Shown: positions 49,180 to 58,115, numbered from the stretch's first letter. The stretch: DNA of 64,000 bases from Roseibium sp. HPY-6 (GCF_040530035.1 NZ_JBEWCD010000004.1:221193-285192); one strand, 5' to 3'. Notes: generated by a model not told the origin, from the sequence alone. Translations and numbers: made by a program.

Positions 49180-51855
49180 TCAGGCGACAGTGCAGCGATC
49201 TTCGGCTTTTTCATCGGCTTCAGTGATGAAAGCCCGCTCTCCACCAAGGTCGGAGAACGCCCGCGTGCGACAACTCAGAACGATGATTTGCTGATCCCGC
49301 GCAACCTGGGCCAGCATATTGAACATCGTTGAAATGCGTTCGTCATCCGTGTGGACGATGGCGTCATCGAGAATAATGGGAACATGACTGCCTTGTTTCG
49401 CGAATAGTTTCGCAAAGGCAAGCCTCGTTAGGACAGCAATCTGTTCAAATGCGCCACCTGAAAGAACATCTACCCTGTCCGTCACGCCGTTCCGGGTGAT
49501 CGTCTCAATCAGCAGTCTTTCAGCATCGATCTGGAACTCGGCACCCGCGTGCAGTTGGCGCAATAAAGGCAGCAGTTCGTTCCGGATCGGCTCAAAATAG
49601 GTCTCCTGCGCGTCCGCCCTGGCCGCCTCGAGGTGATTGACCAGCAATTTTAACGCCTTTGCGTGGCTAGCGAATTGCGTTGCCCTGTCCTCGGCGCGCG
49701 CAAGCTTGCCTGTGACTTCAGCGAGCTGTTCCTCAACAGCACCCTCTGACTGTGTTTGGATTGCCCCATTTAGTCGAGCAAGTTCCTTTTCGTGCCGATT
49801 GATCTCCTTCGCGTCTTGCTCGTCTGCCTTCTGCACCCGTTCATACGCAGCCTTTGCGGCAGTAAGATCGGGAGCGCTCTCTCGGAGGACCTTGAGTGCC
49901 TCGCGTACCTCTGCCACTTTTTTCGCCTTATCAATCTTGGACTTGTTGAGCGTCTGAAGCTGTTGTTCTTCATCAGCCGGAGCAACAAGCTCTGCCTTGT
50001 CCGTACGCAACCTTTTCAGAAGAACTGCTTCTTCTGTCAGGGCTCCGGTTACTTCGGTCAGATAGCGTTGTAACGCCGGTAGTCCGTTGCGAAGCTCATC
50101 CAATTCGTCTTCAAGGTCCGCGATCGCCTTCTCGATCGCCTCTGAAGTGGGCTCTCCATCTATTAAATCATCGGACACCGCTGGTGCCGTTTTTTCGGTC
50201 GGGTGCCCAAGCTCCGAGCAAAGTTTACGCCACTCCATTTCAAGCACTTCCACGCCATCAGGCGCCATCGCCCGCACTTGCGCTTGTGCAGTCTGTTTTT
50301 CCTGCGAAGCCCTTTGACGCGCTTCATGGGCCTTCCATGCTGCCTTAACGTCATCCAAACCAAGTGTACTCAGACCTGTTTCCAATTCCTCTTGCAAGGC
50401 ATCGGGATTTTCGAGCCCCTGTCCCGAACCTTCGGCAGGTCGCAAAAAGATCGAACCAAATCCCGGTAAAGACACATCCAGGGGGTGGTCGATGAGGCAC
50501 GGCTCGCCGTTTGGAAGCTCTGTTCCCTCGATGCTCGCCGTTGACTGATCCCCTTTAACGACAAAGCTGGAGAAGTGAATCTTTCGCTTTTCGATAGCAA
50601 TGTCGCGCCGCCGCTCCAGGTCGGACAACCTGTCCACAACAGCCTTTGTCACTTCGACACCCTGCAAGATGTCCTCGGCCTCTTCGAGCCGCTTTCTTGG
50701 TTCCTGCAATTGCTGTCGAAGATCATAAAGTGCTGACAGTCGTTTCCGTTTAGCCTTCTTGCGCTCGGTCTGTCTTGCCAACGCTAGAGAATCAATTTGT
50801 GTGCGTCGCTCTCCCTCTTTATGTGAGATAACATCCTGCGCCTTATTTAAGGCGTCTTGAGCCTCGGATCTTAAATGGGTCGCTGCGCTGACAGCGTGTT
50901 CCTTTTCCTCGATCGCTTCTGCAACGGATTCGCGTCGCTTTTGCACGTCGGTGATAATCGCGATATCGCGGTCAAGATCCCGCTCCTCACCCAGCAAGAG
51001 CTGAAGATCTTTATCGATGTCCTGAATTTCCCGGTCGTGTTCACGCGCCGCATCCAGCGCCTCAGCTGCGTCCTCAATTTCGCCTTTTCGCTGCTGTCGC
51101 AATTCCGGATCGTGGAGTTCATGCAGGCGAGCCGTAACGCGCTTCTTCATATCGAGATCGTGCCTTAATGCATCTACGGACCGAGCTAGCTTCTCTCGCT
51201 CTTCACGAAGAAGCTCCACCCGGTCTTCTGCCTCTTTCCACCGGCTGCCGGCCTTCGGCTTGTCCTGCTTGGTACTGATGGCATCAAACTCTTGCTTGCA
51301 CCGCTGTAGAATGTTGTCCATCTGTCGTCCGCCGGTGATGGCATCAATCTGACCACGAACACTGGACATCACGTCCCGCCGTGCATCAATGCCTTCCGCT
51401 GCGTTCTTCGCGTCAGCATCCACCCCGACAGTACCCTGCCGTACCCAAAGAAGCCCAACAGGGCCCTTTTTCGTGGTCAGGATGTTCTGTTGGATCCACT
51501 GCTCTGCATCGTCTGCCTGTTTGAGGACCGTGCCGGTGGCCAGGGCGGTGATCATCGCCGACGAACCCGCCTTCTTCAGGTTGAAGACCTTTTCAATCAG
51601 GTATTCCGCGCCGTCGATTTCGACCTCGGCTGAGATCCGCATCGCTCCACCCGAATAGGGTTGCATCTCTTTCAGCTCTCGTTTCCCGGATCCGTAGTCA
51701 TGAAAAAACAATGCGTGAAGCGCATCGAAGAACGTGCTTTTCCCGCTTTCGTTTTCCGCAGTTATCGTCGTCAGGCCGTCTCCAAACGGGCCGAGGATAG
51801 CCGTCTTGCCGGCGAAGCGACGAACATTTCGAAGCGTCAATTTGCGGAGCTTCAC
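49180..51855 (-). CDS. SbcC/Rad50-like SMC-type ATPase
   Basis: An 891-residue SMC-superfamily ATPase. The N-terminal nucleotide-binding half starts MKLRKLTLRNVRRFAGKTAI with Walker A ENESGKST (34-41). Very long coiled-coil arms run from about 200 to 720. The C-terminal half has the signature LSGGAFEQIAVLTRLAFAKL and the Walker B segment VPIILDDAIVHTDDERISTM. This is the YhaN/SbcC branch. The arms have no clear CxxC zinc hook. It overlaps the SbcD-like gene by four bases (ATGA), forming an SbcCD/Mre11-Rad50-like nuclease complex that could process or cut DNA ends or foreign DNA. Confidence 0.85.
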   Translation of the reverse strand: MKLRKLTLRNVRRFAGKTAILGPFGDGLTTITAENESGKSTFFDALHALFFHDYGSGKRELKEMQPYSGGAMRISAEVEIDGAEYLIEKVFNLKKAGSSAMITALATGTVLKQADDAEQWIQQNILTTKKGPVGLLWVRQGTVGVDADAKNAAEGIDARRDVMSSVRGQIDAITGGRQMDNILQRCKQEFDAISTKQDKPKAGSRWKEAEDRVELLREEREKLARSVDALRHDLDMKKRVTARLHELHDPELRQQRKGEIEDAAEALDAAREHDREIQDIDKDLQLLLGEERDLDRDIAIITDVQKRRESVAEAIEEKEHAVSAATHLRSEAQDALNKAQDVISHKEGERRTQIDSLALARQTERKKAKRKRLSALYDLRQQLQEPRKRLEEAEDILQGVEVTKAVVDRLSDLERRRDIAIEKRKIHFSSFVVKGDQSTASIEGTELPNGEPCLIDHPLDVSLPGFGSIFLRPAEGSGQGLENPDALQEELETGLSTLGLDDVKAAWKAHEARQRASQEKQTAQAQVRAMAPDGVEVLEMEWRKLCSELGHPTEKTAPAVSDDLIDGEPTSEAIEKAIADLEDELDELRNGLPALQRYLTEVTGALTEEAVLLKRLRTDKAELVAPADEEQQLQTLNKSKIDKAKKVAEVREALKVLRESAPDLTAAKAAYERVQKADEQDAKEINRHEKELARLNGAIQTQSEGAVEEQLAEVTGKLARAEDRATQFASHAKALKLLVNHLEAARADAQETYFEPIRNELLPLLRQLHAGAEFQIDAERLLIETITRNGVTDRVDVLSGGAFEQIAVLTRLAFAKLFAKQGSHVPIILDDAIVHTDDERISTMFNMLAQVARDQQIIVLSCRTRAFSDLGGERAFITEADEKAEDRCTVA

Positions 51856-52967
51856 TTCGTCACCTCTTGCGCCAGGTGGAAAAGGTGCGAAAGGGCCAAC
51901 CGCGCGATGCGGGCATCATTTTCTGTTCGCCCCTCGATAGAGGTCTCGGCGAAAATATTTTCTGCGGCCACTCGCAACGCACCGCCTTCCGCGATCAGGT
52001 TCAAATCATGGGCATTCTGCTCGATCCCCACATTCCTTAGATTGGCTTCGAAAAAGTGGAAATCGTCCGCGACTTTGTCGCAAGCCTCTCGCAGAGCGGC
52101 GAGTTCAGACAGTCCCAGACGCCCTGTTCCGACGAAACGCACAAGCACAAGCTCGCGATCGAACTTGGGGAGCGTCTCTTCCAGGACTTCGACGGGGTCG
52201 CTGCCGGCAAAGAAGTCCGTTTCAATTCGATGCCATTGGTACTGTCCAATGGGAACTTGCTCAACTCGCGGCGCTTCACCGGGCGCATCGACTTCTACCA
52301 GCAAAACTCCGGCTGCCGCTTGCCCCTTAAACCCATCCGCTTCCGGTGCTCCTGAATACCAGGTGCGTGGGCCAATGCGCATTTGACCGTGCCAGTCGCC
52401 GAGGGCGAGATAATCCAAATCTGACTGTTCGGCTCGATCGGGAGGTATCGTCGCAAGCCCACCATCCTCTGATCCGAAATCGGTCACGCCACCATGTGCG
52501 AGGCCAATTCGGATCCGATTGCCGGTGTCGGCGGAACCCATCCAATCGGTCAGATCGTATCCTGGAGCCTTGACCGATGGCGGTGCTGGGAGGATTGCCA
52601 CGTCTTGCCCGATATCAATCACCTCTGCGTAGGTTGCCAGAATGACATTGTCCGGCTTGTCCCGCTCAATGCGTTCCCAAAGGTCGACCGCAGCAAGGGA
52701 GTCATGATTTCCAGGCATCCAGACCCAGGTCACATCCGGAAAAGAAGCCATTGCGTCCAAGACGCGTTTCACAAGCCTAGAAGGTGGCGCGCCAGCGTCG
52801 AAGGTATCACCTGCAACGACGACAAAATCCGCACCACGGTTTACGGCAAGCTCACCGGTTGAACGCAAAGCCTCCAGACGGGCGGCTTTCAATGCCGCGC
52901 GCGTGTCTTCGTCAAAGTTTCCGAAGGGTTTGCCAAGATGAAAGTCTGCCGCATGTACGAAGCGCAT
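51852..52967 (-). CDS. SbcD/Mre11-like metallophosphoesterase (exonuclease subunit)
   Basis: A 371-residue calcineurin-type phosphoesterase. Metal ligands in order: D8 and H10 in AADFHLGKPF, D54 in VAGDTFDAG, N87/H88 in GNHD, then AHGGV and LGDWHGQM. This is the YhaO/SbcD family, which acts as the nuclease subunit with SbcC/Rad50 partners. Start ATG at 52967. The stop overlaps the start of the ATPase gene. Together they could be a plasmid-borne nuclease used in defence or DNA-end processing. Confidence 0.87.
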   Translation of the reverse strand: MRFVHAADFHLGKPFGNFDEDTRAALKAARLEALRSTGELAVNRGADFVVVAGDTFDAGAPPSRLVKRVLDAMASFPDVTWVWMPGNHDSLAAVDLWERIERDKPDNVILATYAEVIDIGQDVAILPAPPSVKAPGYDLTDWMGSADTGNRIRIGLAHGGVTDFGSEDGGLATIPPDRAEQSDLDYLALGDWHGQMRIGPRTWYSGAPEADGFKGQAAAGVLLVEVDAPGEAPRVEQVPIGQYQWHRIETDFFAGSDPVEVLEETLPKFDRELVLVRFVGTGRLGLSELAALREACDKVADDFHFFEANLRNVGIEQNAHDLNLIAEGGALRVAAENIFAETSIEGRTENDARIARLALSHLFHLAQEVTK

Positions 52968-53149
52968 TTGGAAACAACTCCTGATAATCCATGGGCCACA
53001 GTGCCTTCGCAGCGAAAAGTTGTAAACAACTGCAACTTTCGCTCGTCATCAAAACTTTGGCGTTCCTCAATCTACTGGCCGTGCGGAGTAACCGACGTTC
53101 CGATTAAGTTAGTTTGGATGAGATTGAGCGGATCGGCATCTAAAAGCTT

Positions 53150-53590
53150 TCACCGCTGGAACCAGCAAATAATGCGGCTCAAAAGAGAACCACTATTTAA
53201 TCGTTCGACAGCAGGTGACGCGGAATTCGTATCATCTTTGGCCACAGTTTGCATCTGATGACGCTTTCGGCGTCGGTCTGCTTCTCGTCCTAGTTGAATT
53301 TGCTCGTCGCTCCAAGCACCAGCCCACCGAATACGCCCATCGCGGACAACGTAGTGCGAGCGGCAGGGCAATGACCAACTACCGATCGAGGGATGCAATG
53401 ATACGGTTTGCCCGTTGAAAGTCATTTTCCAATCATTGGGGGACAATGGAGTGACGACTTTTCGACCGCACCCGCAAGCGCATAAATGAAGGACCGTCGC
53501 ATACTCAAACGAGACATAAAGAATCCCGGATTCAAGTTCGCGGGGCGCACTTTTTACGAAGCGGTGCTCCAGTCGATCAATCTTCGTCAC
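53150..53590 (-). CDS. DUF6527 family, predicted zinc-binding
   Basis: A 146-residue protein of the family that accompanies multiubiquitin/ThiF genes. Candidate metal ligands are C37, C39 and C41 (LCACGCGRK), then C76 and H79 (LPCRSHYVV). The middle strands are SWSLPCRSHYVVRDGRIRWA then GAWSDEQ. Its start overlaps the E1-like gene stop by four bases (ATGA). Family role in the ubiquitin-like operon is unproven; a treble-clef or ligase-like adaptor is inferred from its zinc-ribbon-like cysteines. Confidence 0.75.
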   Translation of the reverse strand: MTKIDRLEHRFVKSAPRELESGILYVSFEYATVLHLCACGCGRKVVTPLSPNDWKMTFNGQTVSLHPSIGSWSLPCRSHYVVRDGRIRWAGAWSDEQIQLGREADRRRKRHQMQTVAKDDTNSASPAVERLNSGSLLSRIICWFQR

Positions 53591-54771
53591 GCCATATCCT
53601 CACTAAGAATGTGGTTGTCGGCCACGCGAAAGATCGAATGAAACTCGTGCTCAGTATCGCGGTAAAAACCACAGAGCTGCTTCCACTGGATTACGGCATG
53701 TGCCGCATTGACCATGTTTAGTTCACTGACCTGGATGTTTCGCGCATATTCGTTGTTGCCCGCTGCATGACGCATCGGGATACGACATCGCTTATGGACA
53801 TGAGCGCGATTTGCAGGCGTACTCGTTGTTGTCCGGACAGCAGCGGTGAGCCCTTCGTCAACCAAGTTTACACCTATTCCTACGTCAATGAATGACGCCT
53901 CAAAGCCTTCCAGGCCCGCAATTATTGTGGCTTTGACTTCATTTGCATCAAGACAGAGAAATACGATGTCAAACCCTTGGAGCAAGTCGATATTCTCTGA
54001 TGTAATGAACTCACCATGTGCCACTATTCCGCGATGCATATTTCGGTAAATTGATTGCAGATATTCTACCTTGAGCGGCTGCTCTTTGAGCTGGTGAATA
54101 GATGCAGCACCTGGTGCGCGATAAGCATTGTGTTGTTTGAGCACATCACCGTCGAATAAGTGAATTTCGTCGACTGGCGTCTTCGCTACCAAGTCGAGCA
54201 GATAGGAACCGGTTCCACCCAATCCGACGATTGCGACCCTTTGACCTGCAAGTTTTCGACTGACGGCACTAATTCCAGAGCGACCAGATGCATTGTCAAA
54301 ATAGACGAAGGGCGAATCGTCTGACATTTCGATTACCCGAAAGCTCTTGGGCGTTGATGTTGGATCCAGCGCAGCTGCTTGGTTACTCAAAATTGCTGCG
54401 TACGTTGACATCTTTTCGTAGTAGTCGGTGTAGAACCCTCTCTTTGGCTTGCTTGAAAAGCGGTGATTAACAACCCAGCGACCAGCAATGTTTTCGTCTC
54501 GAGTTGTATTTCGGATCGTTTCAAGTGGACGACCGTTGCGATCACATGGATATTCACCCGCGAACATAATCACATGGTCACTGACCCGAAGGGTCGTTTC
54601 AGCAAACGATCCTTCGAGTGTGCTAACCAGAGTTCCCTTCTTTACGGCGCCAGATGAGTTTACATATGGCACGTTGTAAAGAACGAGATGCTGTTGTTCG
54701 ATTGAGGCCTCATAGCCCTCATCGATCAAGCGTGTGACATCCGCTCTAAGATTTGTCGGTTTCCGAGACAT
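53587..54771 (-). CDS. ThiF/E1-like activating enzyme
   Basis: A 394-residue ThiF-family protein, predicted to adenylate the C-terminus of a ubiquitin-like partner. The Rossmann nucleotide loop is RVAIVGLGGTGSYLLDLVAK (GLGGTGS at 183-189), the acidic FDGD at 207-210, and the QHNAYR motif (about 213-218) equals the N-x-x-R of E1s. C329 in KRCRIP or C273 in FLCLDAN are candidate catalytic cysteines. The first 150 residues are a separate domain (MSRKPTNLRADVTRLIDEGY then EASIEQQHLVLYNVPYVN) found with this operon type. It overlaps the multiubiquitin gene by 26 bases upstream and DUF6527 by four downstream. Confidence 0.87.
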   Translation of the reverse strand: MSRKPTNLRADVTRLIDEGYEASIEQQHLVLYNVPYVNSSGAVKKGTLVSTLEGSFAETTLRVSDHVIMFAGEYPCDRNGRPLETIRNTTRDENIAGRWVVNHRFSSKPKRGFYTDYYEKMSTYAAILSNQAAALDPTSTPKSFRVIEMSDDSPFVYFDNASGRSGISAVSRKLAGQRVAIVGLGGTGSYLLDLVAKTPVDEIHLFDGDVLKQHNAYRAPGAASIHQLKEQPLKVEYLQSIYRNMHRGIVAHGEFITSENIDLLQGFDIVFLCLDANEVKATIIAGLEGFEASFIDVGIGVNLVDEGLTAAVRTTTSTPANRAHVHKRCRIPMRHAAGNNEYARNIQVSELNMVNAAHAVIQWKQLCGFYRDTEHEFHSIFRVADNHILSEDMA

Positions 54772-55408
54772 CGAAGATCATCCCTTTCTTCAATTTGACG
54801 CTTTCACCGGCAATCAAGGAGCCCTCTGGCTGGTCACGACGCCCTTTGCGATAGCTGACGGTGTATTCAGTGTTTGGAGTTTCTTCGCTGTCAGGAAAAG
54901 CGAGCTTGGCCAACTCCTCAAAACTAATCTTTCCCGGCTCGACATACTCTTCTATCGTATTGACAATGATGCAAATTATCGCCGGAAGTCTTGACAAGAC
55001 CCGTTCGACTCCTTTGCGGCTCAACCTGATGATTTCATCGTCTGCGATTGGCTGATCGCGCTGGCTATCAAGGATCAGTTCGTGATCATCGGGAACACCT
55101 GCATAGCGGCGAATGTCCTTGGCAGAGAGCTCTTCAGCACCCCATTCATAGCCACGTTCGTTGATGGTGAGTGAATAGGTGCGATCTCCTTCAAACGAAA
55201 GGTAGCGAGCATTCTGCGCCACCCGCAGATCAACCCATTCTTCCAGCCCCAATGAACGAGACGTCGCAGAGCCCAGCTCAATGATCACATAGTCACTTAC
55301 GGGATTTAGCCCCGCGCTCGACCGGATCATGCGGCCATTAATGATGGGATCGTTGGTACTGATGGTCTGTCCATCAACTTCGAATGCGTAAATTCCGCTT
55401 CCTGGCAT
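54746..55408 (-). CDS. Multiubiquitin: tandem ubiquitin-like protein
   Basis: A 220-residue protein of the multiubiquitin family. Three consecutive beta-grasp units can be made out: about 5-70 (IYAFEVDGQTISTNDPIING), 71-130 (TYSLTINERGYEWGAEELSA), and 135-215 (CIIVNTIEEYVEPGKISFEE then LAKLAFPDSEETPNTEYTVS and GMIFDVSET). The C-terminus (ETDKS) lacks Gly-Gly, so conjugation would need processing or another chemistry. I start at the ATG at 55408, which has GGAGG upstream; ATGs at 55441 lack an RBS. First gene of a leftward operon with E1-like and DUF6527 genes. Confidence 0.82.
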   Translation of the reverse strand: MPGSGIYAFEVDGQTISTNDPIINGRMIRSSAGLNPVSDYVIIELGSATSRSLGLEEWVDLRVAQNARYLSFEGDRTYSLTINERGYEWGAEELSAKDIRRYAGVPDDHELILDSQRDQPIADDEIIRLSRKGVERVLSRLPAIICIIVNTIEEYVEPGKISFEELAKLAFPDSEETPNTEYTVSYRKGRRDQPEGSLIAGESVKLKKGMIFDVSETDKS

Positions 55409-55441
55409 TTCAACCTCCATTTTAAGTGGCGCATTCATCAT

Positions 55442-55555
55442 ATATTTAGTTTACGGCTAATTTCAAGCTATTATTTAGCTATTATTTGATGTTTTTTTAT
55501 TTGACAAATATGGTGATAATAGCTATAAACTATTGACACGTTGGGGAGACACATC
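55442..55555. promoter_or_regulatory. Divergent promoter with AGCTATTAT operator repeats
   Basis: For the rightward operon TTGACA (55501-55506), exactly 17 bases, TATAAA (55524-55529) is a full-consensus promoter. AGCTATTAT occurs directly at 55466-55474 and 55477-55485 (11-base period, one helical turn) and inverted as ATAATAGCT at 55516-55524, just over the -10. The region also drives the leftward ubiquitin-like operon. A ribbon-helix-helix protein is encoded immediately to the right and probably binds these repeats. Confidence 0.75.
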
Positions 55556-55762
55556 ATGAAACGAACAATGACGCTCAATCTTTCGGAAATGGAAATGAGC
55601 GTTTTAGAAACAATGTGCGAAGAAAAAGGCCTGTCAAAAACGGCGTTAGTCCGACAGGCTCTGCGGCTTTACAAGTCTGTTGACGAACGGCTTGCGCGCG
55701 GTGACAAGATTTTTGTCGAGAATTCGGACAAGTCCGAAAAAGCAGAGTTGATGGTTTTATGA
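55556..55762 (+). CDS. Ribbon-helix-helix (CopG-like) antitoxin/regulator
   Basis: A 68-residue RHH protein: strand MKRTMTLNLSEMEMSVLETM then CEEKGLSKTALVRQALRLYK. Such small RHH proteins serve as autorepressing antitoxins. RBS GGGGAGAC precedes 55556. It overlaps the GNAT-like gene by four bases (ATGA), and the promoter has direct and inverted repeats suited to an RHH oligomer. Confidence 0.8.
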   Translation: MKRTMTLNLSEMEMSVLETMCEEKGLSKTALVRQALRLYKSVDERLARGDKIFVENSDKSEKAELMVL

Positions 55763-56406
55763 AGAAGCTAATCGACCGCGTTTTTCTGCTGAATCGCACA
55801 ACGGGACAATACGAAGGCGCAGAGCTTTTTCACGGCTTCGATATGAGCAACCTTTCTCATATCGAGGGGCGGTGGCGTCCCATGTTCGAAGTCCGGCGCA
55901 ACGAGGCAAAAGAAACAAGACAAACGTTAGCAAGCATTAATGCTGAAGATGCCCACTGGGATTGGGGTAAGAAGGCACTGGCAGCGATCAACGATCCATT
56001 TTTGTTCGACTTCTTTGTGCTGGAATGCGGTGGCAACACGCAAGCGATCATGATGACACGAAAAGGTGGCGTCGATTGCTTTAGCCGCCACGTAGAGCAT
56101 GAACGCAAACCGTTGATTTATGTTGAGTTCCTCGCGACAGCTCCGTGGAATAGACCCGGTTTTGTTGCTGAACCAACCTATAAAGGATCTGGCCGAGTGC
56201 TTATAGCGACAGCGGTCAGCTTAAGTCTGGAAGAGGAAATGGGAGGCCGTGTTGGCCTGCATTCACTTCCTGCCGCAGAGCAATTTTACCGAGATGCGAT
56301 CGGCATGAGCGATCTCGGTTTAGACGAAGAAGGAGTGCATGAGGGGCTACGGTACTTTGAACTTCCGGCGAGCCAGGCTGCAATCTTCTTATCCGTGCAA
56401 CACTAA
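55759..56406 (+). CDS. GNAT-like acetyltransferase, possible toxin
   Basis: A 215-residue protein with a GNAT-type acetyltransferase fold in its C-terminal half: IYVEFLATAPWNRPGFVAEP, then YKGSGRVLIATAVSLSLEEE as the acetyl-CoA P-loop region, and VGLHSLPAAEQFYRDAIGMS. The N-terminal 100 residues are extra. RHH-GNAT gene pairs form type II toxin-antitoxin modules (TacAT-like) in other bacteria, but this protein is longer than TacT (about 160-170 residues). It could instead be a modifier of the neighbouring system. Coupled to the RHH gene. Confidence 0.65.
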   Translation: MKKLIDRVFLLNRTTGQYEGAELFHGFDMSNLSHIEGRWRPMFEVRRNEAKETRQTLASINAEDAHWDWGKKALAAINDPFLFDFFVLECGGNTQAIMMTRKGGVDCFSRHVEHERKPLIYVEFLATAPWNRPGFVAEPTYKGSGRVLIATAVSLSLEEEMGGRVGLHSLPAAEQFYRDAIGMSDLGLDEEGVHEGLRYFELPASQAAIFLSVQH

Positions 56407-56422
56407 ACAAGAGGAGTCGACT

Positions 56423-56950
56423 ATGAAGCTTCATTTCACCCATGACTGGCTGCGCAGCCATATTGAAAATGACCCGGATGTTGATTGCGATGCGGGTCTC
56501 CCACTTCGCGACACGACTCCGCTGCATCGATTTGTATCAGATCAGACGGAATCCGGTTCAAGTACACCGCAGCAGGCCGACGCTACAACCGGGCAAAAGT
56601 CACTTGTGCTACATATGCTCGTCTATCAGTTACGACGCAAAGAGGGCCTGAGCATTGCCAAGCTTGCTGAGCAACTTCGTGTGGATGAGGCAGAACTAAA
56701 GCAGGTCGAAACAAATCCATCTTATATTCCAAAACCTAGAACCATCCATCAACTTGCGATACATCTTAAAGTACCCGCAAAAGCGATAGAGCTACTAACG
56801 GCTGCCTCAAGTGCGCAAAATGATAACCTCACAGCTGCCGCACATCGCTTTGCGGCCAGATCAGAAGACCTATCGAAGCTAAGCACATCGGAACGCCGAG
56901 AGTTTAACGATTTTGTAAAGGTACTGGCTTCGATGGATAAGGATAAATGA
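56423..56950 (+). CDS. XRE-type helix-turn-helix protein
   Basis: A 175-residue protein. A middle helix-turn-helix at about 72-125 (VLHMLVYQLRRKEGLSIAKL then AEQLRVDEAELKQVETNPSY, TIHQLAIHLKVPAKAIELL) is of the Cro/CI type. It is followed by a helical tail (SKLSTSERREFNDFVKVLAS). Start ATG at 56423 behind an AGAGGAG-type RBS. The ImmA/IrrE-like protease gene starts three bases beyond its stop, so this is probably the repressor that the protease inactivates. Confidence 0.8.
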   Translation: MKLHFTHDWLRSHIENDPDVDCDAGLPLRDTTPLHRFVSDQTESGSSTPQQADATTGQKSLVLHMLVYQLRRKEGLSIAKLAEQLRVDEAELKQVETNPSYIPKPRTIHQLAIHLKVPAKAIELLTAASSAQNDNLTAAAHRFAARSEDLSKLSTSERREFNDFVKVLASMDKDK

Positions 56951-56953
56951 GGA

Positions 56954-57907
56954 ATGGCAGTATTAGAGCCAATGATCGGCGACTATGAACGACGTGACAT
57001 TCATGATCACGTCGCTCGGCTGCTCAGAGACTTGGGCAATCCAGAGCCTCCCCTGCGATTGGAGCAAGTACGGGAGTTGCAGAAACTCGATCTCACCTAC
57101 TATAGCAAGGCCGATCTTAATCTCTTAGATGAGATCGCACACAAAGCTCGGATGGCTGGCCACGTAATCTCTAGCTCCGCAAAACGTATGGTTGATGTCG
57201 TCAGCGAGCATGGCTTGCGCGGAATGCTAATGCTGCAGGAAGGTGACAAACGCATTTTCATTGATGATGATGCTGTGCCACCGCTCAAGCGTCGCTTCAT
57301 CATTGCTCACGAAATTACTCACGATCTGTTACCGTGGCACCGTTCGCTGCTTCTCGGAGACAACGAGTCAACGCTCAATCCGACCTTTCACCAGACAATG
57401 GAGGCTGAAGCCAACTATGGTGGTCGGCACCTAATATTTATGGGTGAACGTTTCCAGCCAGAGGCACTGGACCATACATTTGCTTGGAAGACGATTGATC
57501 AGCTCCGAAAGCGCTACGGCAACACGTTGACCACGACGCTCTGGCAAATGGTGTGCGAGCGCGATCCTTTATGCCCTGCGTTTGGTCTAGTCAGCCGCCA
57601 TCCTTATCACGCTGAAATCTGCGCAAAGGCTGGTGACGAAAAAGTTGCGTATTTCCCGAGGTCAAAGGCACTCATCGAACGTTTTCCTGGTGTGACCACG
57701 GAAAGCGCCTATGCAGCTGTTTGTGAACATGCCACAACTCGCAAGAGAGGGCCCGTCGGCGAAGGAGAAAGTGTATTTCTCGATGCCAATCATGATCCGC
57801 ATTTGTTCGAAATTTCTTGTTTCTCTAACACTTACGACCTTCTGACCTATGGGATTTATAAAGGGCCTTCGAAACGTATTTTTGCCTACAAAAACAGAGC
57901 TGCCTAA
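56954..57907 (+). CDS. ImmA/IrrE-family metallopeptidase
   Basis: A 317-residue zinc protease with RRFIIAHEITHDLLPWHR (H119, E120, H123) and a downstream acid in QTMEAEANYGGRHLIF. ImmA/IrrE enzymes usually cleave an XRE repressor when DNA damage or another signal is sensed; the XRE protein is encoded immediately upstream. C-terminal residues 200-317 are a separate domain with several cysteines. It ends a four-gene rightward operon (RHH-GNAT-XRE-protease) divergent from the ubiquitin-like genes. Confidence 0.85.
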   Translation: MAVLEPMIGDYERRDIHDHVARLLRDLGNPEPPLRLEQVRELQKLDLTYYSKADLNLLDEIAHKARMAGHVISSSAKRMVDVVSEHGLRGMLMLQEGDKRIFIDDDAVPPLKRRFIIAHEITHDLLPWHRSLLLGDNESTLNPTFHQTMEAEANYGGRHLIFMGERFQPEALDHTFAWKTIDQLRKRYGNTLTTTLWQMVCERDPLCPAFGLVSRHPYHAEICAKAGDEKVAYFPRSKALIERFPGVTTESAYAAVCEHATTRKRGPVGEGESVFLDANHDPHLFEISCFSNTYDLLTYGIYKGPSKRIFAYKNRAA

Positions 57908-58115
57908 ATGATGAGCGCCGCTGCCAATGCTAGCTTAGCCCGAAATTTTCAGTGATCAACTTTAACTACAAAGAGTTTCTATAGACAAAAAGAGCATAAA
58001 CTTAATTCATGAGGACAGACCCCATGGTCGTGACCTCCGAGCGGTACCTCCAGATTTTAAATTTGATCGACCTGCGGACAGTTGTTAGTTTCTTTGACCG
58101 CTCAAGGAATATTAC
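57908..58115. other. Intergenic between convergent genes
   Basis: AT-rich spacer. A 83-codon rightward ORF from about 58009 has no RBS and runs into the membrane protein gene, so I leave it out. Confidence 0.4.
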
